Assembly (NCBI GenBank): GCA_017546785.1
Contig: JAFYRW010000015.1
Span: forward strand, 1-43,248
DNA from: Bacteroidaceae bacterium
Lineage (GTDB): Bacteria; Bacteroidota; Bacteroidia; Bacteroidales; Bacteroidaceae
Direction: 5' to 3'
DNA length: 43,248 bases
Positions 22,953 through 31,246 of this stretch are shown here, piece by piece. Within the stretch, counting starts at the first letter, position 1. Every line of letters begins with the position of its first letter. A program made the translations under genes and the position numbers. The notes below the pieces were generated by a model, which saw only the letters and a program-made list of their open reading frames with translations, searched no databases and was not told where the DNA came from.

Positions 22953-23479
22953 TTAGTGGAAAATACAAAGGGAGACATTTTGACATTCCCCGCAATTTCA
23001 AGGCACGTCCAACAACAGACTTTGCCAAAGAGAACCTTTTCAACATATTGCTCAATATCATTGATTTTGAGGAGACCGATGCTCTCGACCTCTTTTCGGG
23101 AACAGGCAGCATAAGCCTCGAATTACTGTCAAGAGGATGCACCGCCGTTACATCAGTAGAAATGGACTCTCTGCATTTCTCGCATCTTAAGAGAAGCGCA
23201 TCAGCGCTTGGCGACAGCAACTGGACCATTGTGCGCGACGATGTATTCCGCTACATTAAACGCTGCAACAGCAGTTACAGCCTTATTTTTGCCGACCCCC
23301 CTTATGCTCTCAAGAACCTTGCTACAATCCCCGACCTTATAATGCAGAGCAATATGCTCAAGCCGCGCGGTATATTTATTTTTGAGCACGGTAGGGACAA
23401 TGACTTCAGCGAGCATCCCAACTTTTTCCGCCATATTTCGTATGGCAGTGTAAACTTCTCGTTCTTCGAGCACAAATAA
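22943..23479 (+). CDS. rsmD: 16S rRNA (guanine(966)-N2)-methyltransferase RsmD
   Basis: RsmD methylates G966 of 16S rRNA in the 30S subunit, using SAM. The 178-residue protein starts MRIISGKYKGRHFDIPRNFK, with the typical RPTTDFAKENLFNIL block. The SAM-binding motif I is ALDLFSGTGSISLELLSRG. The acidic VEMD follows, and the catalytic N6/N2-methyltransferase motif DPPY lies at residues 118-121. It overlaps the DUF3822 gene by 10 nt and is convergent with cls, with only 5 nt between the stops. No terminator hairpin is seen there. Confidence 0.93.
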   Translation: MRIISGKYKGRHFDIPRNFKARPTTDFAKENLFNILLNIIDFEETDALDLFSGTGSISLELLSRGCTAVTSVEMDSLHFSHLKRSASALGDSNWTIVRDDVFRYIKRCNSSYSLIFADPPYALKNLATIPDLIMQSNMLKPRGIFIFEHGRDNDFSEHPNFFRHISYGSVNFSFFEHK

Positions 23480-23484
23480 TCCCT

Positions 23485-24915
23485 TTAGAGAAGAGGAGAA
23501 AAAAGCCTTGCTCCCGACTCCAGCAGCCTATGGCTCAGCGAGCGGGAATGATACTCTCTTGGCACAAGTAGCTTACTGTCCTTTATATCGTCGAGGAATA
23601 TCTGTTTAAGAGTGCGCGCCACTGTCGCATCGTATATATAGCTGTTTACCTCGAAATTATAGTCAAAACTTCGAAAATCGATATTCGCCGAGCCTACTAC
23701 CGAGAGCATATCATCGGAGACAAGGGATTTACTGTGCAAAAAGCCCTTCTTATATAGGTATATTTTTATTCCGGCCTCAAGCAATTCCCCGTAGTATGAC
23801 TTTGAGGCATAATCCGATATAAGGCTATCGCTCTTCTCGGGAATCATCAGACGGACATCCACTCCCGACAATGCCGCACGCTGCATTGCTGTTACTACTG
23901 CCTCGCTTGGCATAAAATAGGGTGTCTGCATATATATATATGATTTTGCAGTAGTAAGCGATAGAAGCATTCCATTGAGTATTGTGCGCCATTCTCCTAC
24001 AGGGTTCGATGTTACAGTCTGCACCAATGCCTCTCCCTTATGCTCTACAGCAGGGAAGTAACGCTCTCCCGACACTAATGAACGGTCGGCAAAGAACCAA
24101 TCGACAAGAAAGGCTATCTGCAGTCCATAGACAGCGCCGCCACGTATCAGAAGCATTGTGTCGCGCCAATGCTCCCACACGCCACCCGAGATGTATCTGT
24201 CAGCGACATTAAAGCCACCGATAAAGCCAACCTCTCCATCAACAACCACAATCTTGCGGTGATTGCGATAGTTTATCTTGTTGGTGAGCAGCGGAAAATG
24301 AACCTTTAAGAATGGAGCCACAAAGCCTCCGGCATTGCTAATCTCGTCGAAAAACTGTGTGGGCACTTTCCAGCAGCCTACACCGTCGTATATCAGACGG
24401 ACCTCTACACCTTCGCGTGCCTTAGCGACAAGAGCATCGCGCAGACGCGTGCCTATATTGTCATCCTCAAAAATATAGAAGAGAATGTGAATGTGATTCC
24501 TTGCCGATTCAATCTCGCGCAGGAGTTTGTCAAAGAATTCCTCTCCATTGGTTATTATCTCTATTCCGCTGTAGCCCATAAGACGCGCCTCGGCAACATT
24601 CTCAAAGTACTCCTTCATTCTCACATATTCACAAGGAATAGTCTGTTCGGCATCGGTAGGATAGGCCAGATTGCTACGTTGCTGAATCTGCGACAGAGAG
24701 CGTTTGCCTATGTATCTAAGGCGTCGTGTGTCGCGTCCAAAGAAAAAATAGAAGATAAGTCCCAGAATAGGCAGGAACAGCAGCACCAACAGCCAAGCAA
24801 TAGTCTTTACAGGATTGCGATTATTCATCACAACCTTTATCATAATGTATATAGAGAACAATATATTCAGCCAATATACAATATTCAATATTGTTGCTAT
24901 ATTCAGAGATATCAT
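23485..24915 (-). CDS. cls: Cardiolipin synthase (phospholipase D family)
   Basis: The enzyme condenses two phosphatidylglycerols (or a related lipid pair) into cardiolipin at the inner membrane. The 476-residue protein has two N-terminal membrane segments (about 8-28 and 37-58, LLVLLFLPILGLIFYFFFG). It has two PLD domains with HxK(x4)D motifs: NHRKIVVVDGEVGFIGG (H219, K221) and LHSKSLVSDDMLSVVGSANI (H394, K396). Both catalytic sets are intact. The length and layout match ClsA-type enzymes. It is convergent with rsmD, and the upstream minus-strand gene ends at its own terminator, so cls is probably a single-gene transcript. Confidence 0.94.
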   Translation of the reverse strand: MISLNIATILNIVYWLNILFSIYIMIKVVMNNRNPVKTIAWLLVLLFLPILGLIFYFFFGRDTRRLRYIGKRSLSQIQQRSNLAYPTDAEQTIPCEYVRMKEYFENVAEARLMGYSGIEIITNGEEFFDKLLREIESARNHIHILFYIFEDDNIGTRLRDALVAKAREGVEVRLIYDGVGCWKVPTQFFDEISNAGGFVAPFLKVHFPLLTNKINYRNHRKIVVVDGEVGFIGGFNVADRYISGGVWEHWRDTMLLIRGGAVYGLQIAFLVDWFFADRSLVSGERYFPAVEHKGEALVQTVTSNPVGEWRTILNGMLLSLTTAKSYIYMQTPYFMPSEAVVTAMQRAALSGVDVRLMIPEKSDSLISDYASKSYYGELLEAGIKIYLYKKGFLHSKSLVSDDMLSVVGSANIDFRSFDYNFEVNSYIYDATVARTLKQIFLDDIKDSKLLVPREYHSRSLSHRLLESGARLFSPLL

Positions 24916-24949
24916 CTTCGGCAGGGAGCATCTTTATCATCATCCCACG

Positions 24950-24957
24950 CGAAAATA
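24950..24957 (-). promoter_or_regulatory. Candidate -7 box for cls
   Basis: The minus strand reads TATTTTCG, one mismatch to TAnnTTTG, 35 nt before the cls start and just after the upstream gene's terminator. Confidence 0.35.
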
Positions 24958-24958
24958 G

Positions 24959-25009
24959 ATAAAAAATAAAAAATCATCAGCTGCCTGATATATAAAATTA
25001 GGCAGCTGA
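24959..25009 (-). terminator. Terminator of the outer-membrane barrel gene
   Basis: The 10-bp repeat tcagctgcct (24977-24986) with aggcagctga (25000-25009) is followed on the minus strand by a T-rich run (T6, A, T6). It begins 29 nt after the stop codon. Confidence 0.75.
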
Positions 25010-25037
25010 GACATTATTTAACAGAAAAGTAGCTTTT

Positions 25038-27959
25038 TTAAAATCTTCCGGGAGGAGGGAATCCTCTACCCTCAAAGCCTCCGCCATAACCCGAAGGCAT
25101 CTTTCCACGCATTTTGGAGCGTGCCTCATCGGCACCAATCTGGTTGAACTTATAGATAAGATGCAACATACAATAGCTGTTTATTGCATTAGTCTGCGAG
25201 TCGCGGCGCATAAGCGCATTTATAGTGCGGCTCACATTGCTCTGTTGCTGCAATATATCGTAGAACTGCAGAGATATTGTCAAGGCATTGTCCGAGAGCA
25301 TACTCATAGATACCTGAGCGTTCCATAGCAGCTCGTTGGTGTTAAACTCTGGGTCGCTGAAGCCTCGGCGGCTGCTCATAGAAATATCGGTTGATATCTG
25401 CAGCTTATGCCAGGGAATGTTCACATTTCCGCTAGGACCATAGCTAAACTGATATGTATCCATATTATTGTTGGGCTGCAAAGCATTCTCGGAGTGAGAA
25501 TAGTTGAGCGAGCCATTGAGCGTAACGTCGAAAATGTCGCAACGGTAGCCGAAGCGCAGATTCTCTCTCAGCGTCAATACCCCATTGGTATTCTTTTGAC
25601 TGTTGCTCTTGCGGTCTATACTTATATAGGATACCTGATTATCGTATCGTGCCGAAGTATTTGTGCTATAAGTAAATTTCTTATTCGCCTGAATCGCCGA
25701 GTTAAACGAGAATCCTCCATCGACATTCCAGTTGCCGTTAATATTCTCGGGCTGTGTTGTACGTCCTCCGGTAGTTTCGTCGTATGTAACCTTTTGGCTT
25801 ATGCTGTTCAACACATTAGAGTAGCGTATGTTTGCCATTATTCCCTGCTGTCTGTCGGGATTATTGGTATTGAAGCGAGCATCGAATCGGTGGGTAAACG
25901 ATGGCTTAAGTCCGGGATTACCCTTGCGTATCTCCAAAGGATTGGAGTCGTCGGTAACATCGAGAAGGTCGGTCATTGAGGGCTGAGAGGTTGAACCACG
26001 ATAGGTAACGTTCAACGTTGTAGTCTTATTCCATTTGTAGCGCATACGCACATTGGGAGTGAAATTATAGACGGTACGCTTAAGAACGGTATCGAGTCCA
26101 TTGTATTTATAGCTCATATTCGACTGCTGTGGCAGTAATGTGACACCGGCGCTAAGATTCATCTTCGCTGTAACGTAGCGGAACATCACCTGTCCCTCGT
26201 GCTGCATATTGCGATAGGTAGAGAAACGGCTGAGGCTGTCGCTGTAGTATGCCTCGTACTCATCGGGAAGAGCCGGAAGAATATAGTTGCTGCCCAATAT
26301 CGGAGTATACTCGGGGACATTGTCCAATATATATGTCGAACGCTTGCTGTTCTGATAGCTGTAGTTGAAACGGTAGCTCAATTGCAGGAAGAGGTTCTTT
26401 ACAAGAGGCTCGGTATAGCTCAGACGGGCATTGTAGCTCCAATTCTCTCCGGGAGTAGTAGAGTAACGCTTACGCTCATAGCCCTCACCGGCCGATGCTT
26501 TATAGAACTTTACATTGTTAATAGAGAAGTTCTCACTGCGGCTGTCGCCATAGTTGAATCCTCCGTTCAGCGCAATGTTTCGTCCCTTATTATTCAAGCG
26601 ACGGTTTATCTGAAGGTTGGCACTCGCCGAACGATTCTCGCTCTTGCTGATAGACTCGTTGCTGTTGCGGTTGATTGCAATATTGCTCAACTCATCGGGT
26701 ACCTCGCCAAATTCGGTAGTAGCATAGTCGTAATCCGAAGCAAAGGGATTACTGTCGAATGTTGCCGACAGTGATTTTGAATAGTTGTCGGACTTACTAT
26801 ACGAGATTGAGGGGGTGAAGATGATGTTTGTCATTGAGTCAGGCTTCCACTCGAGACGGAAACGGCCATTCACACTCATCGAGCGTCCGAGAGAGATGCT
26901 GTTGCTATTGACAAACTGTCCCTGATTGCCTCCTGTCATAAAATACTCATTCGACGAATAGCTGCGGGTGTCTGTATCATTGTGGCGGAAATTGATGTTT
27001 CCTCCAGTCTCCAATTTCGAAGATGTTGTTGCAAAGTTAAAGCCCGCATTCTTTGGCGACTGCAATCCGCCACCACCGCCGCCACGCGAGAAGCCTCTGT
27101 CGCCGACATTATTGGCCGACAGCACCAGAGTATACTGCTGAGAGTCGGTAAAATAGTTGGCAAGCCCCTTTGCTGTATAGCGGTTCTTTGTTCCGTATCC
27201 GACATCGGCGTTACCGAAGAATCCTCTGTCGGAGCCTTTCTTCATCTGCAGGTCAAGCACTGTCTCCTCCTCGCCGTCATCAATGCCTGTGATACGCGAA
27301 AAGTCACTCTGCTTGTCATAGAATTTCACTTTATCTACAACATCTACAGGGATATTCTTAAGGGCAACCTCCTTATCGGTTCCAAAGAAGTCCTTACCCT
27401 TCATAAGTATTCTGTTTACAGTCTTTCCGTTTATGGTAATTGTTCCATCCTCGGCAATCTCTACTCCGGGATATTTCTTTATGAGTTCCTCCAACATTGA
27501 ACCGGCAGGAACACGGAATGCCGATGTATTATATATCATTGTGTCCTCGGCCATTGTTATTGGAGGAGCCTCGGCTGTAACGACAGCCTGCTTCAACGCA
27601 ACAATATCGCTGTGCATAGGCACGGTGCCAAGATCGAGCTTCTTATTGGGCTCGACAGTGATATTCTTCTCCTGGGTAGTGAAGCCAACGTAAGAGAGGC
27701 GCATAAGATAATTGCCCGCAGCTACCGAGAGACGTATCTTACCATCGCTGCTACTTGCTGTTCCCGACACATACGCCGTATCGGGCAACGAGTAGAGCTG
27801 CATTGCAACATTCATCAAAGGCTCATTATCCTCGCCATTATATATCACAGCCTCTACAGAGCCATTCTTCTTGCTCTGCTGTGCTGTAATTGTCATATTG
27901 GGTACTGATATTATTAAAAGTAAGATTGCTATTTTTAGAATATGGATTCTACTTTTCAT
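25038..27959 (-). CDS. Outer-membrane beta-barrel/TonB-dependent receptor-like protein with carboxypeptidase-regulatory-like domain
   Basis: The product has 973 residues from the ATG at 27959 (MKSRIHILKIAILLLIISVP); upstream in-frame codons lack signal-peptide character. The signal peptide (1-27) ends TITAQ. A carboxypeptidase-regulatory-like beta domain (about 34-115) contains YVSGTASSSDGKIRLSVAAG and YLMRLSYVGFTTQEKNI. A plug-like domain (about 130-240) contains EELIKKYPGVEIAEDGTITI, NGKTVNRILMKGKDFFG and NIPVDVVDKVKFYD. A long barrel with alternating aromatic strands follows. A G6 run near residue 290 and a Gly/Pro-rich end (YGGGFEGRGFPPPGRF) flank it. It belongs with the outer_membrane_beta_barrel family proteins of Bacteroidales rather than true SusC, and no SusD-like partner lies nearby. 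The substrate is unknown. Confidence 0.85.
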   Translation of the reverse strand: MKSRIHILKIAILLLIISVPNMTITAQQSKKNGSVEAVIYNGEDNEPLMNVAMQLYSLPDTAYVSGTASSSDGKIRLSVAAGNYLMRLSYVGFTTQEKNITVEPNKKLDLGTVPMHSDIVALKQAVVTAEAPPITMAEDTMIYNTSAFRVPAGSMLEELIKKYPGVEIAEDGTITINGKTVNRILMKGKDFFGTDKEVALKNIPVDVVDKVKFYDKQSDFSRITGIDDGEEETVLDLQMKKGSDRGFFGNADVGYGTKNRYTAKGLANYFTDSQQYTLVLSANNVGDRGFSRGGGGGGLQSPKNAGFNFATTSSKLETGGNINFRHNDTDTRSYSSNEYFMTGGNQGQFVNSNSISLGRSMSVNGRFRLEWKPDSMTNIIFTPSISYSKSDNYSKSLSATFDSNPFASDYDYATTEFGEVPDELSNIAINRNSNESISKSENRSASANLQINRRLNNKGRNIALNGGFNYGDSRSENFSINNVKFYKASAGEGYERKRYSTTPGENWSYNARLSYTEPLVKNLFLQLSYRFNYSYQNSKRSTYILDNVPEYTPILGSNYILPALPDEYEAYYSDSLSRFSTYRNMQHEGQVMFRYVTAKMNLSAGVTLLPQQSNMSYKYNGLDTVLKRTVYNFTPNVRMRYKWNKTTTLNVTYRGSTSQPSMTDLLDVTDDSNPLEIRKGNPGLKPSFTHRFDARFNTNNPDRQQGIMANIRYSNVLNSISQKVTYDETTGGRTTQPENINGNWNVDGGFSFNSAIQANKKFTYSTNTSARYDNQVSYISIDRKSNSQKNTNGVLTLRENLRFGYRCDIFDVTLNGSLNYSHSENALQPNNNMDTYQFSYGPSGNVNIPWHKLQISTDISMSSRRGFSDPEFNTNELLWNAQVSMSMLSDNALTISLQFYDILQQQSNVSRTINALMRRDSQTNAINSYCMLHLIYKFNQIGADEARSKMRGKMPSGYGGGFEGRGFPPPGRF

Positions 27960-28110
27960 AAAAAATAAACAATATTTAGAATACTTATATTTTGACCTCT
28001 TTTGCGGCGAATAGTTTAATCGTAACAGCCACAAATTCACAAAATAAACTTTTTTTAGAACATTCTTAAAGTTTTTACCTACGAACGATAAAACGCTCTC
28101 CTCAAACACC

Positions 28111-28118
28111 TATATTTG
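28111..28118 (+). promoter_or_regulatory. Bacteroidetes -7 box for the 28152-29188 pair
   Basis: TATATTTG (consensus TAnnTTTG) lies 33 nt before the start at 28152. The 192-nt region also must contain the divergent promoter of the barrel gene, for which no good box was seen. Confidence 0.6.
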
Positions 28119-28151
28119 CATATAGAATCCGACAAAGTTACATAAAACAAG

Positions 28152-28532
28152 ATGAATGCATACGACCTATTGAGCAAAATAACAGGACACGAAACAGACG
28201 GTAGCTTCGGTGAACCGTTCATAGGCTTATTTACCAATGTCTTCAAGAACGAGAATAGAGAAAATATCGAAGCGGTTGCATTTATCTGTGCTCTTTATAT
28301 ATCCTTCTTCAAGGAGCAGTTCCCTTTGGATAAACTGCGTATATTCATCACAAATATAAAGGAATCATACTCTCTCTTCTATTTCGACTGCAAGAGCTAC
28401 GATACCATATTGGGACAATTGCCCGAGGAGCCTTTTAAAATGTGCCTTATTGGCCGAGAGCTGCGATTCAAGATGAGCGATGTAAAGAAGCAGGACATTT
28501 ACGGCGCCCTAGACTTTTACACCAACCAATAA
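28152..28532 (+). CDS. Hypothetical protein upstream of a sigma factor
   Basis: The 126-residue product is of a family I do not recognise. It starts MNAYDLLSKITGHETDGSFG. It is hydrophobic and aromatic in the middle (EAVAFICALYISFFKEQFPL, about 40-59, perhaps a buried helix rather than a membrane span). It continues IFITNIKESYSLFYFDCKSY and ends KKQDIYGALDFYTNQ. No signal peptide or cysteine motif is seen. It is followed after 11 nt by a sigma-70-like gene and preceded by a consensus -7 box, so the two are probably one transcript. A regulatory partner of the sigma factor is possible but only inferred from position. Confidence 0.7.
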   Translation: MNAYDLLSKITGHETDGSFGEPFIGLFTNVFKNENRENIEAVAFICALYISFFKEQFPLDKLRIFITNIKESYSLFYFDCKSYDTILGQLPEEPFKMCLIGRELRFKMSDVKKQDIYGALDFYTNQ

Positions 28533-28543
28533 AGCACAGACTG

Positions 28544-29188
28544 ATGAGGTGTATAAAAAGCAGATTCACAGAACTTGACGACAGAGAGCTCATTGCGCGT
28601 CTTACGGCTGTGCCGCCCGAGGAGGCGCTGCACCGCTATTTCTTTGGAACAAAATGCCGACAATTCCTGCAGTTCATCGCCGCGAGCATTTTTGAATGTG
28701 ACGCAGAGACTCTTTTGGGAGAATTCTACGACTTTGTATCGCGCAACGATTGGCATCTGTTAAGGAGCTTCGACGCAAGCAAAGGAGCGTCGCTGAACAC
28801 CTATCTGTCACGATGCACCATACGACATTTCTTGGAACTGAAGAGAAAGAAAGAGAAGGAAATGACCGTTCGCCACTCCATAGAGGAGAGAAGCATTGTC
28901 GAGGAGCTCAACAGCTTCACCATTGAGCAAGAGGATGAGCAACCAAATGTATGGAGAGCTTTTGAGAGACTGAATGAGCGCGACCGCATAATACTCAAAG
29001 CCCTTGTCCTTGAAAACAGGAACAGCATAGAAATAGCCGACGAAATATGGCCATACATAAAGAGCAAGGAGAGCGACTGGCGCAAGCTGCCCATAAAACG
29101 CGTACAGGATACCATTGCCATACTTAAGCGCAGAGCACTGCTCTCCCTTATGATTGAGCTGAAAGAGATAGAAAAAAATGAGAGGTAA
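28544..29188 (+). CDS. Divergent sigma-70-family (ECF-like) RNA polymerase sigma factor
   Basis: The product has 214 residues from the ATG at 28544. A longer frame open from 28442 would overlap the previous gene by 91 nt. Region 2 is recognisable: LLRSFDASKGASLNTYLSRC followed by TIRHFLELKRKKEKE, which matches the 'F(D)P.KG.....YL' core plus basic recognition helix of sigma-70 factors. Region 4-like sequence is FERLNERDRIILKALVLENR, then SIEIADEIWPYI (HTH-like), then VQDTIAILKRRALLSL. There is no region 1.1 or 3. It is more diverged than typical Bacteroides ECF factors and lacks an adjacent FecR/anti-sigma gene. It is paired with the unknown 28152 gene. The GNAT gene is convergent, 20 nt away. 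Confidence 0.75.
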   Translation: MRCIKSRFTELDDRELIARLTAVPPEEALHRYFFGTKCRQFLQFIAASIFECDAETLLGEFYDFVSRNDWHLLRSFDASKGASLNTYLSRCTIRHFLELKRKKEKEMTVRHSIEERSIVEELNSFTIEQEDEQPNVWRAFERLNERDRIILKALVLENRNSIEIADEIWPYIKSKESDWRKLPIKRVQDTIAILKRRALLSLMIELKEIEKNER

Positions 29189-29200
29189 AAGCCTCTCATT
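29171..29200 (-). terminator. Terminator of the GNAT gene, lying inside the sigma-factor 3' end
   Basis: A 9-bp stem (29177-29185 with 29192-29200; aatgagagg/cctctcatt) has a 6-nt loop. On the minus strand it is followed by T7. It starts 9 nt after the GNAT stop codon, and its T-run is encoded by the last codons of the sigma gene. Confidence 0.75.
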
Positions 29201-29208
29201 CCTATATC

Positions 29209-29646
29209 CTAGAATTTTATTCTGTAGACATTCGTCTCACGAGGCTCAAAGCCCGCCGAGAGATACAATGCATTGGCCGTAACGCGCGAAGGGCGCGAGG
29301 TAAGCAGCAACGATCCTCCAGACTGTCGGGCAGCCTCTATGGCATACTCCACAAGGCGACGGCCAAAGGAGCGTCCGCGCATCGACTCATCGACCACAAC
29401 ATCCTCTATCCACTGCTTGCGTCCGGTAGGAGCAATATATCCGGCAAGAGTAAGCATTCCGCAAATTTTACCATCGCACTCCAGAAGAAAAAGGTGAGTA
29501 TCGCAAGAATCCACAATAGCCTTTAGCTCTTTCTCTCCGAAGCTATGCTGCGAAGATGACAACTGAGCCATCAGTTCCCTTATAGGCTGCAGATAACACT
29601 CATCGTAGGCTGTCAGTTCAAATATCCTATAATTATCCATAATCAT
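29209..29646 (-). CDS. GNAT-family N-acetyltransferase
   Basis: The 145-residue acetyl-CoA-dependent acetyltransferase fold shows LFLLECDGKICGMLTLAGYI (strands 2-4), and WIEDVVVDESMRGRSFGRRL with the acetyl-CoA pyrophosphate-binding (R/Q)xxGx(G/A)-like element RGRSFGRRL (about 91-99). VEYAIEAARQSGGSLLLTS follows, and the end is ANALYLSAGFEPRETNVYRI, the typical final 'A..fY...GF' block. The substrate is unknown. The start codon overlaps the stop of the upstream GHL10 gene (ATGA), so it is translationally coupled. It ends at a hairpin terminator shared in space with the convergent sigma gene. Confidence 0.88.
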   Translation of the reverse strand: MIMDNYRIFELTAYDECYLQPIRELMAQLSSSQHSFGEKELKAIVDSCDTHLFLLECDGKICGMLTLAGYIAPTGRKQWIEDVVVDESMRGRSFGRRLVEYAIEAARQSGGSLLLTSRPSRVTANALYLSAGFEPRETNVYRIKF

Positions 29647-31148
29647 TTCTTTACCTTACATTTTACACCTTTGGACTCATTCTGCATACGGTCGAGCACT
29701 GTAACCACATATGTACGGCTACCATGCTCGCTGTCGGGAATCTTATAATAGATATTATCGGTTATTGCAACAATCTTTGAAGCATCGTTCAGATTAACCT
29801 TTTCCTTGTCGGCAAAGCAATACACCACATATCGCCAAGGCTCATTCATCGCATCATATTTCTTCTCCTCGGCCTTACTCCATACAAGAACCTTCTCATT
29901 CTCGTTCTCTACTATCTGCACCCCTTTTACCTTCTTGGGAGCCTTTTTGTCGATGAAAGGATAGGCCGGCATTAACGAAGGATACTTATGATAGTAAGCC
30001 GACAGAACCTCGCGGTAGCGACCCACATTCTGCGCTGCCGATGCTGCGTCCCATAGGCAAGAACCCTGTATATTCTTCTCGGCACGCTGAAGTTCCATTT
30101 TACGGGGCTGCTGATGGCGCTTAGGATTATCAATATCAGCTGCACGGACAGTGCGATTGACATCCTGACCAATATACAACGGACGATTAGAGGCATATTT
30201 TGCCCACCACCCTACAAGAGCCTCATAGTCGGCAGCCTTGTGGCCTATCTCCCAATAAAGCTGAGGGATGCAATAATCGACCCATCCCTCGTTCACCCAT
30301 AGCAGAACGTCGGCATACAGGTCATCATAGCTCTGCAAGCCACGGGTGTTGCTTCCGGAGGGAACAGCCTCGGTAGCATTGCGATAGATACCAAAAGGCG
30401 ATACTCCGAACTTTACCCAGGGCTTCAACGAACGTACGGTATTATGTAGCTGCAGAATGAGCTTATTCACATTCTCGCGTCGCCAGTCGCCCTTGTCGGC
30501 ACCATTGCCCATTGCCACATAATCATCCTCATCGGGAAACTCCTGTCCCTTTGAGGGATAAGGGTAGAAATAGTCATCAATATGGAGTGCATCAATGTCG
30601 TAACGCGAAACAATATCCTTTACCACAGCGCATATATGATCGCGGTTCTCCTGCATCGCCTGATTGAAATACAATTGACCGTCGTACGAGAGGAAACGTT
30701 CGGGATTGAGGCAGCTTGCGTGATTAGGAGCAAGCTCTGTCGTTCCCTTTGTACAGGCACGATAAGGGTTTATCCAAGCGTGAAGTTCCATATTGCGACG
30801 ATGCGACTCATCGACCATAAAGGCCAAAGGGTCCCAACCGGGAGAGAATCCCTGCTGTCCTGTTATGTATCGGCTCCAGGGTTCTATCTGCGACTCATAG
30901 AGAGCATCACCCTCTACACGCACCTGAAAGATGATAGCATTCACATTGGCCTTCTTCAGTTCATCGAGCATCTCTCTGAGATAGTTCTTCATCTCAAACT
31001 CATTCATTCCCATAAACTGTCCGTTCACAGCCTGTATCCAAGCTCCGCGAAACTCACGCTTAGGACTGTCGGGACGCAACGATGCCATTGCCACTGTCGA
31101 GACAAGCATAAATGATATTATAGCAAAAACACGCAGATACTGTTTCAT
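29643..31148 (-). CDS. Secreted GHL10 (DUF187)-type glycoside hydrolase
   Basis: The 501-residue product has a signal peptide (about 1-22, ending VAMA). A TIM-barrel of the GHL10/YngK family follows: EFRGAWIQAVNGQF, then LREMLDELKKANVNAIIFQV, GDALYESQIEPWS, FMVDESHRRNMELHAWINPY, and RYDIDALHIDDYFYPYP with the conserved acidic pair near the active site. VKFGVSPFGIYRN and YCIPQLYWEIG come next. A fibronectin-like C-terminal domain (about 400-501) ends the protein. The family acts on glycans, possibly peptidoglycan-related, but the substrate is not settled. It overlaps the GNAT gene by 4 nt (ATGA). A weak -7 box lies 25 nt upstream. Confidence 0.87.
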   Translation of the reverse strand: MKQYLRVFAIISFMLVSTVAMASLRPDSPKREFRGAWIQAVNGQFMGMNEFEMKNYLREMLDELKKANVNAIIFQVRVEGDALYESQIEPWSRYITGQQGFSPGWDPLAFMVDESHRRNMELHAWINPYRACTKGTTELAPNHASCLNPERFLSYDGQLYFNQAMQENRDHICAVVKDIVSRYDIDALHIDDYFYPYPSKGQEFPDEDDYVAMGNGADKGDWRRENVNKLILQLHNTVRSLKPWVKFGVSPFGIYRNATEAVPSGSNTRGLQSYDDLYADVLLWVNEGWVDYCIPQLYWEIGHKAADYEALVGWWAKYASNRPLYIGQDVNRTVRAADIDNPKRHQQPRKMELQRAEKNIQGSCLWDAASAAQNVGRYREVLSAYYHKYPSLMPAYPFIDKKAPKKVKGVQIVENENEKVLVWSKAEEKKYDAMNEPWRYVVYCFADKEKVNLNDASKIVAITDNIYYKIPDSEHGSRTYVVTVLDRMQNESKGVKCKVKK

Positions 31149-31172
31149 ATATCGTTAAATTTAAATTCCACG

Positions 31173-31180
31173 CGAAGATA
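31173..31180 (-). promoter_or_regulatory. Candidate -7 box for the GHL10-GNAT operon
   Basis: The minus strand reads TATCTTCG, one mismatch to TAnnTTTG and identical to the rsfS candidate. It lies 25 nt before the start codon. Confidence 0.4.
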
Positions 31181-31246
31181 ATCTTTTTCGCCACACGACG
31201 AAAGAGATTCAGCGAAAGTTATAAATATAGAGGAACTATGCAATAT

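Noticed and set aside
23480-23484. Terminator between rsmD and cls
   Set aside because: The 5-nt convergent gap and its flanks show no inverted repeat with a T-run.
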